60,000 nt of DNA from Symsagittifera roscoffensis (taxonomy: Eukaryota; Xenacoelomorpha; Acoela; Convolutidae): NCBI RefSeq assembly GCF_963678635.1, contig NC_087066.1, positions 4,404,485-4,464,484 on the forward strand. The letters run 5' to 3'. A program made the translations under genes and the position numbers. Position 1 is the first letter of the stretch. The number at the start of each line of letters is the position of its first letter. Under the pieces are notes generated by a model, which was not told where the DNA came from, made no database searches, and saw nothing but the letters and a program-made list of their open reading frames with translations. Of the stretch, positions 34,240-45,249 are shown piece by piece.

Positions 34240-35039
34240 AAAAAATTTAGTGGCATTGGATCTTTTAGAGATATTTTTGAGCTGGAAAATATGTGGATTT
34301 TCCGAAAATCGTTTTGTACGACACTTTTTGATATCCCCTCACTACGATCTTTATTGGGATAACTATCTTTTTTTTTTAAATTTAGAATAAAAAATAATGT
34401 GTTGCCCCAAATGTTTCCCCCCAAATGCCGATGGAATTGAAATGACTGTGTTGCATTTCACTTCTCTTGATCCCGTTGTTACTGCCTCCAATCTCGAGTC
34501 CACCACTTCAACTTAACTCACTGCTGCTCCCACTGGTAATTTCTGGATGTCGTATTTAAAGAATATTTAGTTTATTTAAATTGATGCTCGCCTTTGAAAA
34601 AATACAAATTTGACTAGAGGAAAAGGAATTAATTTCAAACTCACTCAATTGACACTCAGTAATGAATTTAACTACTTTGGCGCCTTCTCGGTTGTTACAC
34701 TCTGATATGCAACTTGCTGCCTTTTGACTGGTTGATGCTTGATCGCAAGATTTCCCGCCCTCATCCGGTGGACTTTTGCAACCGTTTTTGCATATTTAGT
34801 TTTTATTGACAGAAAATTCGATTTTCTTGACTTGAATTTTGCCACTCGGTGGTTTTCTCTAACTTTTCATAATCGAGCGAAATATTATTTGATCGTGTTT
34901 TAGCCACAGTAAACGCATTATCGTAAACACTCGCCCGCAATGCTTCCCTACTAGGTTTCTTGATAAATAGTCGGCCAAACGGATTTTGGCCCCAGGCTTG
35001 TCTTCAATTTCAAAAGTCAAAAGGGATTATTCTATCGGT

Positions 35040-35880
35040 CCATCGTGGTAAACGGCTAAACACAGTTTTTTTTCTGGTTATTTCTATTTAGCAATGTTAC
35101 TAGTGCCTTATGATCCGTTGCGACTGTAAATCGCTTACCAAATATGTAGTTTTTAAAATATTCTGAGCCCCAGACAGTTGCTAGCATTTCCAGTTTCCTT
35201 AGTAAAAATTTTTTTTTTCGCCGTGTTAAAAAATCGAGACGCAAACTAGATCGGCCGCCATCCTACGGATTCGAGTTGTTCGAGGACGGCCTCGACGCTA
35301 TTCTGGCTAGCATCTCAAACGATCCAGATATTCTTATGCACGTCAAAGTGTTTTAGTTTAACAATATTCGCCACTTGCTTCTTTAGCGTTTCGAAGGCTA
35401 ATTGATAATCGCTTGTCCATACGAAATCATTTTTTTGCTTAGTAGTGACCCCAACGGCGCTGAAATTTCCGCGAGTGCCGGCAAGTATTTATGGAGACTA
35501 TGTTTAGAGACCACAAGAGACTGAAGTTGTGACAACGATTTAGTGGGATTTAATTTATCGATGCGTTCCGTTTTTGCACCAACGAAGTGGTACCGGAGTT
35601 TGTAATCCGGTCGCCCACCCATTCACATTTTTTCCCACTGATTTTACATTTCTCCAATTTCAGCGCCATATTTTTTTGTCTAGATTTTTCAGGATTTTTC
35701 TCACTATTGAGATATGCTCGATTTCAGAACCCTTCGATATTACTAGAATGTCATCGATAAATGAGTGCTCATTTGGAAACTCTGAAACTATCGCGTCCAT
35801 GATACCTTGGAATTTCGCAGGCCTGGCTGGTAAACCACAGAATGCCGTTTAAACCGATACGTCCCAGTAGATTGAGCTCC
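35040..35880 (-). pseudogene. reverse transcriptase/RNase H remnants, unit B
   Basis: Same protein words as unit A (SLSQLQSLVVSKHSLHKYLP, KALVTLLNRN) in shorter frames, separated by more frameshifts than unit A. Unit B is thus the more decayed copy. Confidence 0.75.
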
Positions 35881-36189
35881 TACTAACAAAAAATTGCAAT
35901 ATTTACTAGTATCCGCGTTTCGCATTTCTAAAAAAAAATATTTCTAGTTTTACTCGCACCATTTTGGCTTCCTAGCCCTATTTTTTCTATTCGGCTTGAC
36001 ATCCCGCGTCGGCTTGTTTTCTGGCACCCTCTATGCCAACACCGTCTGTTTGCAATTTATACAGACAGACCTCCGAAGTTACTACAATTAATACGGACCG
36101 TTCTTAAAGACCGAACGTTTTCAGGCGTCTGTCTGGTTTTAAATTTATTAAAAAGGATGAAATTTTTCATCAATGCAAACTGAGTTTTT

Positions 36190-36408
36190 CGTCATCTTTG
36201 TATTCTGGTGTTAATCAGAGAGTTTAAGTTTGGGATAGCAAAGAGAAATTTTAATAAATTCTATGTCGTTTCCAGCCCCTAATTATTGCCATGAGTTGTC
36301 AACCCATGGCAATAATTAGGGGCTGGAAACGACCTAGAATTTATAAAAATGTCTCTTTGCTTTACCAAACTTAAACTCTCTGATTAACACCAGAATACAA
36401 AGATGACA
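36190..36408. repeat. long palindrome, unit B
   Basis: Same palindrome as at 34022-34239, with the same centre (CATGAGTTGTCAACCCATG). Both arms are still well matched although the surrounding copy has diverged. Confidence 0.9.
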
Positions 36409-36558
36409 AAAAATTTTAATGGCATTGAATCTTTTAGAGATTTTTTCGGGCTGGAAGAATATGTGGATTGTCCGGAAATCGTTTCTGTACGAAATTTTTT
36501 GATATCCCCTCAATACGATCTTTATTGGGATAACTATCTTTATTTTTTAAAACTATAA
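36403..36558 (+). CDS. 51-codon plus-strand frame beside the palindrome
   Basis: ATG at 36403, stop at 36556-36558. It contains IESFRDFFGLEEY and ends with a Tyr-rich tail. Unit A has the same sequence with a broken frame, and 27026-27058 has a related word in frame. It may be the remnant of a gene carried by the palindromic element. Function unknown. Confidence 0.22.
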   Translation: MTKNFNGIESFRDFFGLEEYVDCPEIVSVRNFLISPQYDLYWDNYLYFLKL

Positions 36559-36755
36559 CAAAAAATAATATGTTGCTTTTTAGTTCAAACTTTTGTTTCA
36601 AAACAATTTTTTGCGTATCTGAAGAGAAGAGTAAAAACTTTGCTGAGTTCTCAAATTCTCAATACTCAATACTATTTAAGCCTGCTCGTAAATTCTTTTT
36701 CGACTCTTTTCAATCATTTTGCACCAATAATGTCTCTCCTATAATTGTTTAGGAA

Positions 36756-36959
36756 CTATACCAATTCTTTTCGAAGTAGAAAGCCAGCCACAAGCCAGAA
36801 TAGTTTGTCCTTTTCAGTGCTTATTTTATTTTGATTGGTCGAATCGGAGGTAGCAGCTGTCTCTGTGGTTGTTTCGGTGGTGGTCGCCATCTGCTCCTTC
36901 TCCTCTTTTGCACAAAACGTGTCGATACATTCCTGATAACTGTTTAAACGGGCGATAGG
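36756..36959 (-). CDS. probable last exon: Thr-rich linker and hydrophobic tail
   Basis: Possible acceptors are AAATAAAG at 36960 (phase 0) or AAACAG at 36940 (two bases needed before it). Reads PIARLNSYQECIDTFC, then TTTETTTETAATSDST, then a hydrophobic end and TAG. Its Cys spacing continues the pattern of the upstream exon. Confidence 0.5.
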   Translation of the reverse strand, partial: PIARLNSYQECIDTFCAKEEKEQMATTTETTTETAATSDSTNQNKISTEKDKLFWLVAGFLLRKELV

Positions 36960-37947
36960 CTTTATTTTAAAGTAATTTGATTCATTCGCAGTAGGTAAAT
37001 CAAACAGTAATCAAAATCAAACCAAAGTTTTCGATGAATGATGGTGTTGTGTTTGGTCACACTCGGTTCTATATAGTTATTTGGGAGAGCTTAAAAAACC
37101 TAATTTGGTCGACCTAAAAAAGTTCGATTAAAAACTTTCAATTTTTTTTTGCAAAAGTGACCCCCCCCCCCCATCCTCGACAAAATCTTAGATCCGCCCC
37201 TGAATATAGGTTTAAAAAACCTATTTTTTGCGTTCAGTTGTTTTTTTTTCAAAAATGTATTTAAAACCTCAAAATTGAATTTAAAATGTATTCAAAAATG
37301 TAATTAAATCAAAGCCCGTTCGTTCATTCCTTTTGAATCTGTCCTCTTTAGCACAGGCCATGCTTATTTCTGAGATCATGTCCAGATCCGGCTCATCTCC
37401 ACAGCTGCCATTGTTGTGCAGCTTCCTGTAGTAGTCTGTGAGGTCCCCACATTCATTCAACTGTACATTGTAGCACTGCAGTTGTAGAAGTGAACATTCT
37501 GCTATCGGGATGTTTACAACTATGGCAACAAGCAGCGCAGCTGGAACACAAGTGAAAATTTGGAAGTTAAGTATGAAACTCCCTTGGCAATTACATGTGT
37601 AAGCAAGCAAACAAAAAAAAATAATCGAAAAAAGTTCATATTTTTTTTACAATATTTGTGCTTTAGCTGGAGTAGGGGGCGAATGAAATTTGTACACGTG
37701 AGCCTATAAAAATATCCTATATAAATTGCAGTAAAAAAACTATTGAAACGATTTTTCTCGGCGTCAAATCTCATTACTCCGAGGGAACATCGAGGCCTCA
37801 TGTTTTGTGCGGATCTAGTGTTTTCTACTGTGTTTTTAAATGGCCAGGTAAACACGGGATGATTAAAATGTGGTACAGAAAATTTGCAAAGAGTAAAATT
37901 GTCGCAAATGGAAAAAAAATGTTACCTGATAAAACAAATGTTGTCAT
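36756..37947 (-). CDS. small secreted Cys-rich protein with Thr-rich tail
   Basis: Exon 1 (37947-37926, 22 bases) reads MTTFVLS and splices G|GTAACA to an acceptor GTTCCAG at 37541. This gives a clean signal peptide (MTTFVLSAALLVAIVV) followed by a Cys-containing domain (CSLLQLQCYNV, NECGDL, NGSCGDE). Downstream, 36959-36756 or 36939-36756 encodes YQECIDTFCAKEE, a Thr/Ser-rich linker and the hydrophobic end FWLVAGFLL, suggesting a GPI anchor. The junction between exon 2 and the last exon is unresolved: no good GT donor of matching phase is visible, so a missing exon or a rare donor is possible. No named family is recognised. Confidence 0.55.
37281..37540 (-). CDS. Cys-rich domain exon of the small secreted protein
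   Basis: Starts after TTCCAG at 37541-37542 and stays open to a stop at 37281. The true 3' end of the exon is unknown; coding character fades after about 37330 (ACAKEDRFKRN). Confidence 0.6.
37926..37947 (-). CDS. 22-base first coding exon of the small secreted protein
   Basis: Seven codons plus one base, ending TCAG|GTAACA. It supplies the N-terminus of a signal peptide that is completed only after splicing, which is the best argument for it. Confidence 0.6.
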
Positions 37948-39150
37948 TCTGGTTTGAGTGGTTCGAAAATAAAATCTTTGTTGACTTCTGATTGAAGATA
38001 ATTAATGGAAATGACAGAGTCGAGATCATTATATTGTGATCGCAAATCAGTAACTTCGTTGTAGAACTCAGAGATGTGTTACAGTTGCAGTTGTTCCTAG
38101 TTTTTTCCAATTTTTCCGTCATGCCCGTTCCTCTCTGTTTGATAGCCAAATCTTTCTCCCAATCCCAATCTTCTACAGATTCAAGTTTGTATTTATTGCT
38201 TTCGCTCATTTACCCGATCACCTTTTAGTTTATTTTTGTAATCACACTATCTAAAACTTTCTCGAGGGAGTGGGAGGGGGGCAGGTTTTCAAAAAAATTT
38301 CAAAGATTTTGTTGACTTTTTTGTAGGTTGACTAAAATGACTTTCCAAGCTCCTATAGAGCAGTAAAAAGACCCTTTTTTGGCCAAGTGTTTTGCGCCGC
38401 AAGCAAAATTGTGGAAAAAAAAACAGAAACAGCCATTATTATAACTATCGTGATTATCGTGGTTATTATTATTATGATTGTTTTTTGTTATTCTTGGCTC
38501 TGGTATGAGGAATTGTCGTTTTTCCAAGACGCTCTGATAATACCGACACTCAGTCTGAAAGTTGACATAAATGTTCTTTTTTTGTGGACAATTGTATGTA
38601 TTCAACTATGCCTCACGCAACCCTTTATTGTTTCAGGTATGAAAAAAAAAACAGCGTACCTCCAAGCTACAGCTTGTTCTCGTTTAAAAGTGTTAAACAC
38701 TTTTCAAAGTGGATCAAAATTTGTCATTTTTTCCGGAATCTGGTGTGATGTCAAATTAAAATCTTAGACCTTGTCGAAACGAAAAAAAATTTGCCGTAGG
38801 ATTAGCCTTGACAAATTGCAGGCTTGAATAGGAAGTGATAATCCTCAATGATAATCCTGAATCATTCATTTTTAGAATGAAACTCGCGACGAAGTGTATA
38901 TAGATTAAAGGGACTTGATCAAACTTAATTTGGAGTTAGGTTTTCAAAAATTATAATGTAAGTTAATTCTACCGAGTGGCGTACTGTTATAAGAAACCCG
39001 TATCCGTACGGATACACACTCCGAGTTATCACTAAATTCCGTTCTCGGCTTAAGAAAGAAGATAAGTCAATCCAGGTCTTTTTTTCGACGGATAACATTT
39101 CCCCGGTTGTAGAAAAATTAGTTTCAGTTTCTGTTGCTGAGTTTATTCTC
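37948..39150. other. intergenic stretch between the small secreted gene and retroelement 2
   Basis: AT-rich. An ATT/GTT-rich patch near 38435-38480 makes a hydrophobic plus-strand reading frame that is a composition effect. Nothing else is supported. Confidence 0.5.
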
Positions 39151-39193
39151 CTCATATATCTTTTTCTCTCTATTTGTCTTTTCTTTTCATAAA

Positions 39194-40640
39194 TCAGTGT
39201 TGTTCTTTTTTTTGTGTCTCGTCTCCCGTATCTTTCTTGTTGATACCCTGTTCTTTCTTGTTGTCACTCTCGGTGGCTGTTACTCTGTCTACTCCGATGG
39301 AGTCGCTGCTTTTGGCAATCGCTACCACCTCGGTGTTTTTCGGTTGTTTCAGTGTTTTGGAAAACTGAAGGCACGCTACAACTTCTTCTTCACTTTTGTC
39401 ATTGTTGTTATCCTTTGCCCTTGATCCTATCAATATTTTCAGGGAAATCGCTTCTTAGATTGGTGATAGTTGTGGTATTTGTTTTTTTTTGTCGTAACTT
39501 GCCTTACTGGTATCGCAGTACCAAACTTTGTGTTCAGCGTTCTGATTCTTGTTCGAGTGGACGTTCTTTTTCGAATGGTTGGCGGGGTGTTTTCTTCATA
39601 TCCCTCTTTTTCTTGCTCGGCTCTGGTATTTCATCTTCCGTTGGAGAGATGGAAACTTCTAGGTCCGAGTTTAAGGCTGAAGGGATATTGAATTGTATGG
39701 CTCCGCATTTTCGGTAGTCCTCCCGTTCTTTTTCCGTGTTGACATGTTGCTGTTTTACTGGTGGTCGCCTGTGGAGGTTTGTCGCTGCCTTCTGCCATTT
39801 GTTTCTGCTGTTTTCCGTTGCTTGTGTTGGGTGCGATTTGGTAATTTTGTTCATCGGAATCGGGGCATATCGGATACGGGAATATTTCTGGATATAGAGG
39901 ATTTGAATTGTTTGCCCCGCACTTTCGGTAGCCCTTTTCTTTATTTTTCAGTGTTGTTGTGTTGCTGTTTTACCGGTGATTGCCTGCGGAGGTTTGTTAC
40001 TGCCTTTTGCTGTTTGTTACTGCTGTTTTCCGTTGCTGATGTCTTGTGCCAGTTGATCTTTTTGTTTATCGGACTCGTGAACTGCTATGTCTAAAAATGG
40101 TAGCTTTTGTTATACCTTACGAACTTATAAGCTGCAAAGTCATTTAGTTGAGTAGGTCTACAATTACCATATGTTTTCGGATTCGGGCTGAATGCGAACC
40201 CAATGTTTCGTAACAGCCTAGGTTGTTTCCCAATAGTCCCAAACCGCAAGGGGTGTATAAGTTAGGATTTTCCTCACTTGTGTTTTGTATTTCTGTGGAA
40301 ATTGTTTGGGGACCATTACCTTTTGTGTTATCCGCACCGTTTTTCGCGCTTCTTGCTAATGATTTTCCCTAAAAAATTTGTCTGGTGTTTTCAAAACCCC
40401 TTTTAGCTTCATCTGGACACCTGGTTTCAATTTTTTAATCTTTGCACCTTGTTCCCCTGTCATGTCGCTGTCGAGGTTGATGACTTCTGGGTGTAGCTTT
40501 CTTATTTCCCTACGTTTGATTACCACTTCGACTTAAAGTTACCATATATTTTTGAACACCTTGCTCACATGACTCACACCGCTCTCATGACATGTATTTG
40601 TTCTAGTGTTAGCGGCGGTCTCTCGAGTCTCTTTTTTTTC
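39194..40640 (-). pseudogene. integrase tail and extra charged frame (retroelement 2)
   Basis: Near 40.55-40.4 kb a frame reads EVINLDSDMTGEQGAKIKK and KLKGVLKTPDKFF, probably the integrase C-terminal part. At 39854-39534 and 39433-39194 are highly charged frames (Lys/Glu/Ser/Thr-rich) of unknown role, comparable in place to the extra frame of retroelement 1. Confidence 0.45.
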
Positions 40641-40643
40641 TAT

Positions 40644-41455
40644 TTATTTAGCTAGCTTAACAATCTCCCAGCCTTGATTGTTCTTGATAATTGTAATGGC
40701 TAAATTTGATGTTAGTTTTCTACCCATGTGCATTTCGAACAATAATAGTTTGAAACTGGCGTGTGGGGTTATCTTAAGTGTTTTGATTAGCTCCGCTACG
40801 TTCGATGCCAGTTGATACGGTGTGTTGTTTGGGTCAATTTTCATTCTTCCCAATAGTGTTTTTAAAGTTTACACTTGTCACTCCACTAGTACTTTTGCTC
40901 TGTATTCATCTATTCATTTACTGTTCGTGCAAAGAGTAGTTTGATGTTGTCGTCTTTTCAATAGAATTGGAAATTTTTTTTAGCTCGAAGTGTCTGTGCT
41001 TGACCACATCTAATCCGCCGTGGAACCCCGTTATTCATGATGTACCTTTGCATAAACTTTATGGCTGTGTCCGCCGTAGTATTTGTTACTAATTTTGTGG
41101 TCGCATATTTTGAAAACTTATCTATTGCTTCTAGCACATATGCGTCTTTGTGTGTTCCGTATGACATTGGTCAGCCAGAATCTAATTGGACCTCCTCTCT
41201 TGGTTCTACCACCATTTTCGATTTCCGCATGGTGCTTTTTTCTTATCACTGAGTTAAGATTTTTACCTTGCTCACTATTTTGTTAGCAGTTCTGGCTCAA
41301 TGTACTATTCAATTGTGGATGTGAGGAAATCATACGTCTCCGCAATATCTAACATGAGATCTTTCCCTGGGTGTGTCAGGTGAACGCTTTCCAGTACGGT
41401 GTCGCGCAATTGAAATGGTATGAACACTCGGTCATCGATTATCAAACCATCATCT
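40644..41455 (-). pseudogene. broken integrase (retroelement 2)
   Basis: Zinc-binding part near 41.40-41.35 kb (DTVLESVHLTHPGKDLM), core near 41.15-40.96 kb (LEAIDKFSKYATTKL, GVPRRIRCGQAQTLRAKK) and a following region at 40853-40644 (ITPHASFKLLLFEMHMGRK). In the core the expected Asp-Gln is Gly-Gln, which would inactivate it. Confidence 0.8.
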
Positions 41456-41499
41456 CGGACATTGATTTGGTTCCTTTAAGAAAAATTGTGCCGTACACT

Positions 41500-42800
41500 C
41501 GTTTGATGGACTACCAGTCATTTTCCTTTAAGGTTTTTGTCTCGTCGGGTTGTTGCCGCGATGAACCTGTCCCAGTGCCTTGCTGAATTTCTTCCTCTAG
41601 AATGGGGTATCATCGTCCTCTATCAAGGTTCCCTGCGCCGTCGTTGTTTCGAGACTGTTTCCGTGTCTATTTCTTCTGGGCTTCTACGTGACACGTTTTT
41701 TTTCGGTTCGATGGGGGTCAAGTCAAGGTTTTTGTCCATCTGTGTTTCGATGCATTTTGTGCCCGTTTCTGTCTGAACGCTATTGCTTTTGTACACATAG
41801 CGTTATTCGGTTTGTTGTGGTTGTTTTCCTTTTTGGTGTTTCTGTTTCTCCCAGTTCGAAAACTATCTTTTTATGTTTTCTCCTACTTGGGCCCTATTTT
41901 CCCATTTCTCTATTTTCTCATTTCCGGTATCCACTTTTCACATTTTTTACGTCACTGTTCCGTCCGTGTTTGTAACTTTTATTTCGTGCTCCTCCCACAT
42001 GTTTCGGGTTTCAAAATGTGCCAAGTGTTTTGTCCGAATGGAGAAAACTCCCCTCCACCTATTTATTGGGTGTTTTATTCCCTCTCTCGCGGAGTAAAAG
42101 ATCTTTCTGTTTTCCTATCCAGCTATTGAGTTTCCACTCTAGCTGTTGTTGCTCTAGCTGATTCTCTTACTCGGTGGTTCGCGCCCCCTCTCATTCTGGC
42201 ATATTCATTGATAGGGACAATTTTGTTGTCCCCATCTGGTGTTTTTGTTGACTTGGGGTTAACTGTTTCCATTTGATGTGGTACTTTTGTCTTCGTGATT
42301 GGCTCCTCTTACGCCTGGCTTGTCAAACCCATTAGCTTCTGGGATGGTGTGATTGTTAAGTATGCACTTGGCACTGATGTTTTCATGAGGCCTTTGTCTT
42401 TTGTAAAGTGTGTTTGTATAATTGGAAGGCAGGGAATTCTCTTGCTTTTGTTTGTTGTTCTAGCTTTCGTTTTGGTTGTCGTGGAATTTGGAGAATTTGA
42501 AAGCAACTGCTTTTGTTTTGCGTTTAAGTAGGAGTCAGTTTGTCTATTGTTCGCTATTTTTCGGCTTTCAATCAATGTCACTTTTCTCGAGCTTTTTGAT
42601 GTTTGTAAAGTTGGTTGGTATAAATAGGAGGCAGAGATTAATTTTGCTATTGTTTGTTTTAATTGTTGTAGAGTTTTGAGAATTTAAAAGCATTTGCTCT
42701 TGTTTTGCGTTTAGGAATGAATCACTTTGTTTATTGCTCGCTCTTTTTGGCTTTTATTCAATTTCAGTGGTGCGCTTTTTGTCTTGGCTATTTCATTCAG
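41500..42800 (-). pseudogene. long Ser/Thr/Lys-rich linker between RNase H and integrase
   Basis: About 1.3 kb coding, where open, for Ser/Thr/Lys/Gln-rich sequence (for example NSPNSTTTKTKARTTNKSKR). It contains a degenerate tandem duplication of about 190-200 bases (42425-42600 and 42625-42790). No domain is recognisable. Confidence 0.45.
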
Positions 42801-42949
42801 CACTATAAAGTTCAACCCTTCCAGCTATGAAAAAAACACAGCAATTCTGGTCACCACAAATCTCTCATCATAATCGGATGCCGGTAGCGACGTGCTAACT
42901 GGTTTTTTTTTTTTTTTAAAATAGTTAATTAATCCTATCTTTAATCCCG

Positions 42950-43260
42950 CCAGATGTTTGATACCGAAATTGAAGGGAAGTAATTTATCGATCCATCTGG
43001 TTAGCCTGGATTGGACGATCTTTGATTTTTTTGAATGCAGTCAAGGCACTTAAAAGTGCTTGATGATATTTAGCTATGGTATATGCTTTGCCATTAGGGT
43101 AATATTTAAATTTAAATTGTTCGATTACTCAAACAACCCCTAAAAACTCTAACTCAGCAAAAGAATATTTTCCTCCTGTGAGTTCAAAAATATCGACGCA
43201 AAAGATATCGGCAACCATCCCTCAGATGAATTTTATTCTAAAGCCGGCACTAGGCCTGGT
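42950..43260 (-). pseudogene. RNase H remnant (retroelement 2)
   Basis: Words GWLPISFASIFLNSQEE and, in another frame, YHQALLSALTAFKKIKD match the two conserved blocks of gypsy RNase H. The frame changes between them. Confidence 0.6.
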
Positions 43261-43499
43261 ATCGATGCGTCACATACTCTTTGTGATTCTTAGTTTTGGT
43301 CAAAATGTCAATTTCAAGGATTTTTGATTATTTTCTTATACGTTTTTTTTTTTTGGTTTCTTCCATTCATTTGAAGTTGTGTTTGCACTGGTTTTTAGTG
43401 GCGGTCTTGAGGGGCGGTCTCCGCTGCCAAGATGAGTACATAAAATGTAAAAAAGGTTAAATTTTTAAAACTGTTTGTAGGTTTTTGAAGCGTTCAAGT

Positions 43500-44219
43500 T
43501 TTCGATGACCTCCGTCTTTTGAATCAGTGGTCAATTTCATTGCCTGTTAAACCCAACTACTCTATTTGTTTACAAGCCAAGTGCCATTCTTGGCCAAAGA
43601 TTGCTAGATTTTCTTCGTTTAGTTTATCTAGCACTTTTTTAATGCCAGCCGGCGGTCCGCCTTTTTTCCTTTTGTGATGACCAAAATGTCGTCTACAGAT
43701 GCAAATGTGTTCGTACAATCGGCTAGTGTTAAATCAATCGCTTTTTGGACTTCGGCTGACTGAAAATGCACTGTTCCTTTGTTTTTTTTTCAGTGGTAAT
43801 TGCGCATAGATATATCTCAGGACTATTGTTAAGAAGAAGATTTCCCCGGTCCTTTGTCTTTTAACTTCCTGTGATAGATTTTCTAGTACATGTTCTATAT
43901 GGTATTTGGTTATTTTTTTATGAATGTAGTTGTCGATCTGTTTTGATTGAATCGAGTGACAGCTTTTTTGATTGATCCTTTTTTCTTACCGTAATGACTA
44001 TTGGGCTAATAAATTGCTTATAGCTGCGTTTTTCCAATTTCTTAACATGACCTTTTCTATCATTTTTTTTCTTGCTTTACCTTTTCTTGACGGTGGTTGG
44101 TGACTCTCCTTAATTTTTGTTGTACTGCTTAGAAATCTTTCAGAATTTCCGTTTTCACCACGTAATGTTTTGGTCGTACGACTCCTGTACATAACCTTTT
44201 GTATTATTCTTTGACCCAT
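43500..44219 (-). pseudogene. reverse transcriptase remnant (retroelement 2)
   Basis: N-terminal words near 44.0 kb (SPIVIT-like, then a Lys-rich stretch), palm words near 43.8 kb, and the catalytic box SVDDILVITKG near 43.68 kb. The usual aromatic before the two aspartates is not conserved. Several stops. Confidence 0.75.
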
Positions 44220-44380
44220 TGTGATATTTCTGGGTCCGAGTTCTTTATTTGCTCGAATTCAGCACCATTTGGCTTCGGGCTTTTTCTTGGAGGAGTTTCA
44301 TTCCTATTTTCGGCAGATTGGCGCGGAGTTGACTGTCCAGTCGTCTGATTCGGTTGGCAAAATAATTCTACCTCGTGGTT

Positions 44381-44876
44381 CTATGTAGACTCCGTTTTAA
44401 GAGGCGAGATTATTTGCTGCTTATTGTCCTCTTTTGGAATTTGTTTCCAACTGGCTCTTTTCACCAATTGGAGTAGTTTCTCGGCCATTTGTTCGTTGAG
44501 GAATGACATTGGGCTTCCGGAATCTGCTATAACGGTAATTGAAACCCCTGATGTCTTTAGTTTTACCCAGTGTCCTTTCAGGTGCTCCTCTTTATTTTTT
44601 GCAGCGTTCTTTTCCTCGAACACTTCGCTATTGCTAATACATAATATTGGTTGTCTCTTGTTTCCCAACCCTTGGCTGACGTGTATTCTGCAAAAGCCAC
44701 TCGGTCAATTTTATCTTCTTGTTGTTCTTGTTGTTTTTCCCTGTCCGGTCCGGTTCGTCATTGTTGTCATCATAATTTGGCGACAATTGGTTTCCGCATT
44801 TATAACATTGATTGTTGTTTTGTGATTGGCTGAAACTTCCTGGTGAACTGGAGTGGAAATTAATGTTCTTGCGCAA
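44381..44876 (-). pseudogene. zinc knuckle and protease remnant (retroelement 2)
   Basis: CYKCGNQLSPNY marks the first half of a gag-type zinc knuckle near 44.8 kb. After a frame change the protease active site reads VIADSGSPMSFLN near 44.53 kb (the D-S-G form). The frame ends at a stop at 44381. Confidence 0.75.
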
Positions 44877-45249
44877 GACACAAATAGGTGTTACATTTAG
44901 CGTTTGTGCTGGTGTCGTACCATGGCACGGTGCCGCATAGTATTCCCTTGCATCAGTTTTGTTTTCTCGTTTTCATATCGTAATGATTTTTTTATATCGA
45001 TATTCTCGGTCGCGTTTTTGGATTTTTGTGTCTTTAAAATGTGCAATGAGCTTGAAGCGGGATGGGAAATTTTTGAAGCTGCCTTTCTGTGTTTTCATGA
45101 AGCAAGGTAATTTTTTATGTGGGTCTGCATCTTTGACCGGCATCATTATAAGTGTCTTCAAAAAATTTTCTCTTTTTATAGATTTCCTCTGACAGTCTGA
45201 TTTCCTAAAACACATTTTTTATGCGTTGCACCATGTTGTCTGTACTAGT

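Larger units (their letters stand above)
32249..34405 (-). repeat. 2.17-kb tandem repeat, unit A
   Basis: Begins ATGCCGATGGATTTGAAATG and ends near AATAATGTGTTGC. The same segment follows directly as unit B at an offset of about 2171-2176 bases. Contents, right to left: a palindrome, the LTR-like segment, reverse transcriptase and RNase H. Confidence 0.85.
29784..36576 (-). mobile_element. degenerate Ty3/gypsy LTR retrotransposon with internal duplication
   Basis: On the minus strand the order is reverse transcriptase (33.7), RNase H (33.3-32.6), integrase zinc-binding (31.9) and catalytic core (31.6-31.3), then a charged frame (30.8-30.3). This is the Ty3/gypsy order. Frames are broken by stops and shifts. 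No gag or protease is seen. An LTR-like segment of about 120 bases occurs at the left end and twice upstream of the reverse transcriptase. The right part is a tandem copy of the reverse transcriptase/RNase H unit. Confidence 0.85.
34425..36576 (-). repeat. 2.17-kb tandem repeat, unit B
   Basis: Diverged copy of unit A with extra indels. RNase H frames survive at 35622-35398 and 35244-35056, and reverse transcriptase words at about 35.85-35.6 kb. It contains its own LTR-like segment (35955-36073) and palindrome. Confidence 0.85.

Noticed and set aside
37922-38209. 95-codon ATG-started minus-strand frame
   Set aside because: Its 3' end overlaps the tiny first exon of the secreted protein in another frame, and it becomes low-complexity after 40 codons.
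38387-38767. 126-codon plus-strand frame with apparent membrane segments
   Set aside because: The hydrophobic part is the translation of an ATT/GTT-rich patch, and there is no ATG at its start.
39134-42679. Many Phe/Leu/Cys-rich plus-strand frames resembling membrane proteins
   Set aside because: Antisense translations of the Lys/Glu-rich frames of retroelement 2.
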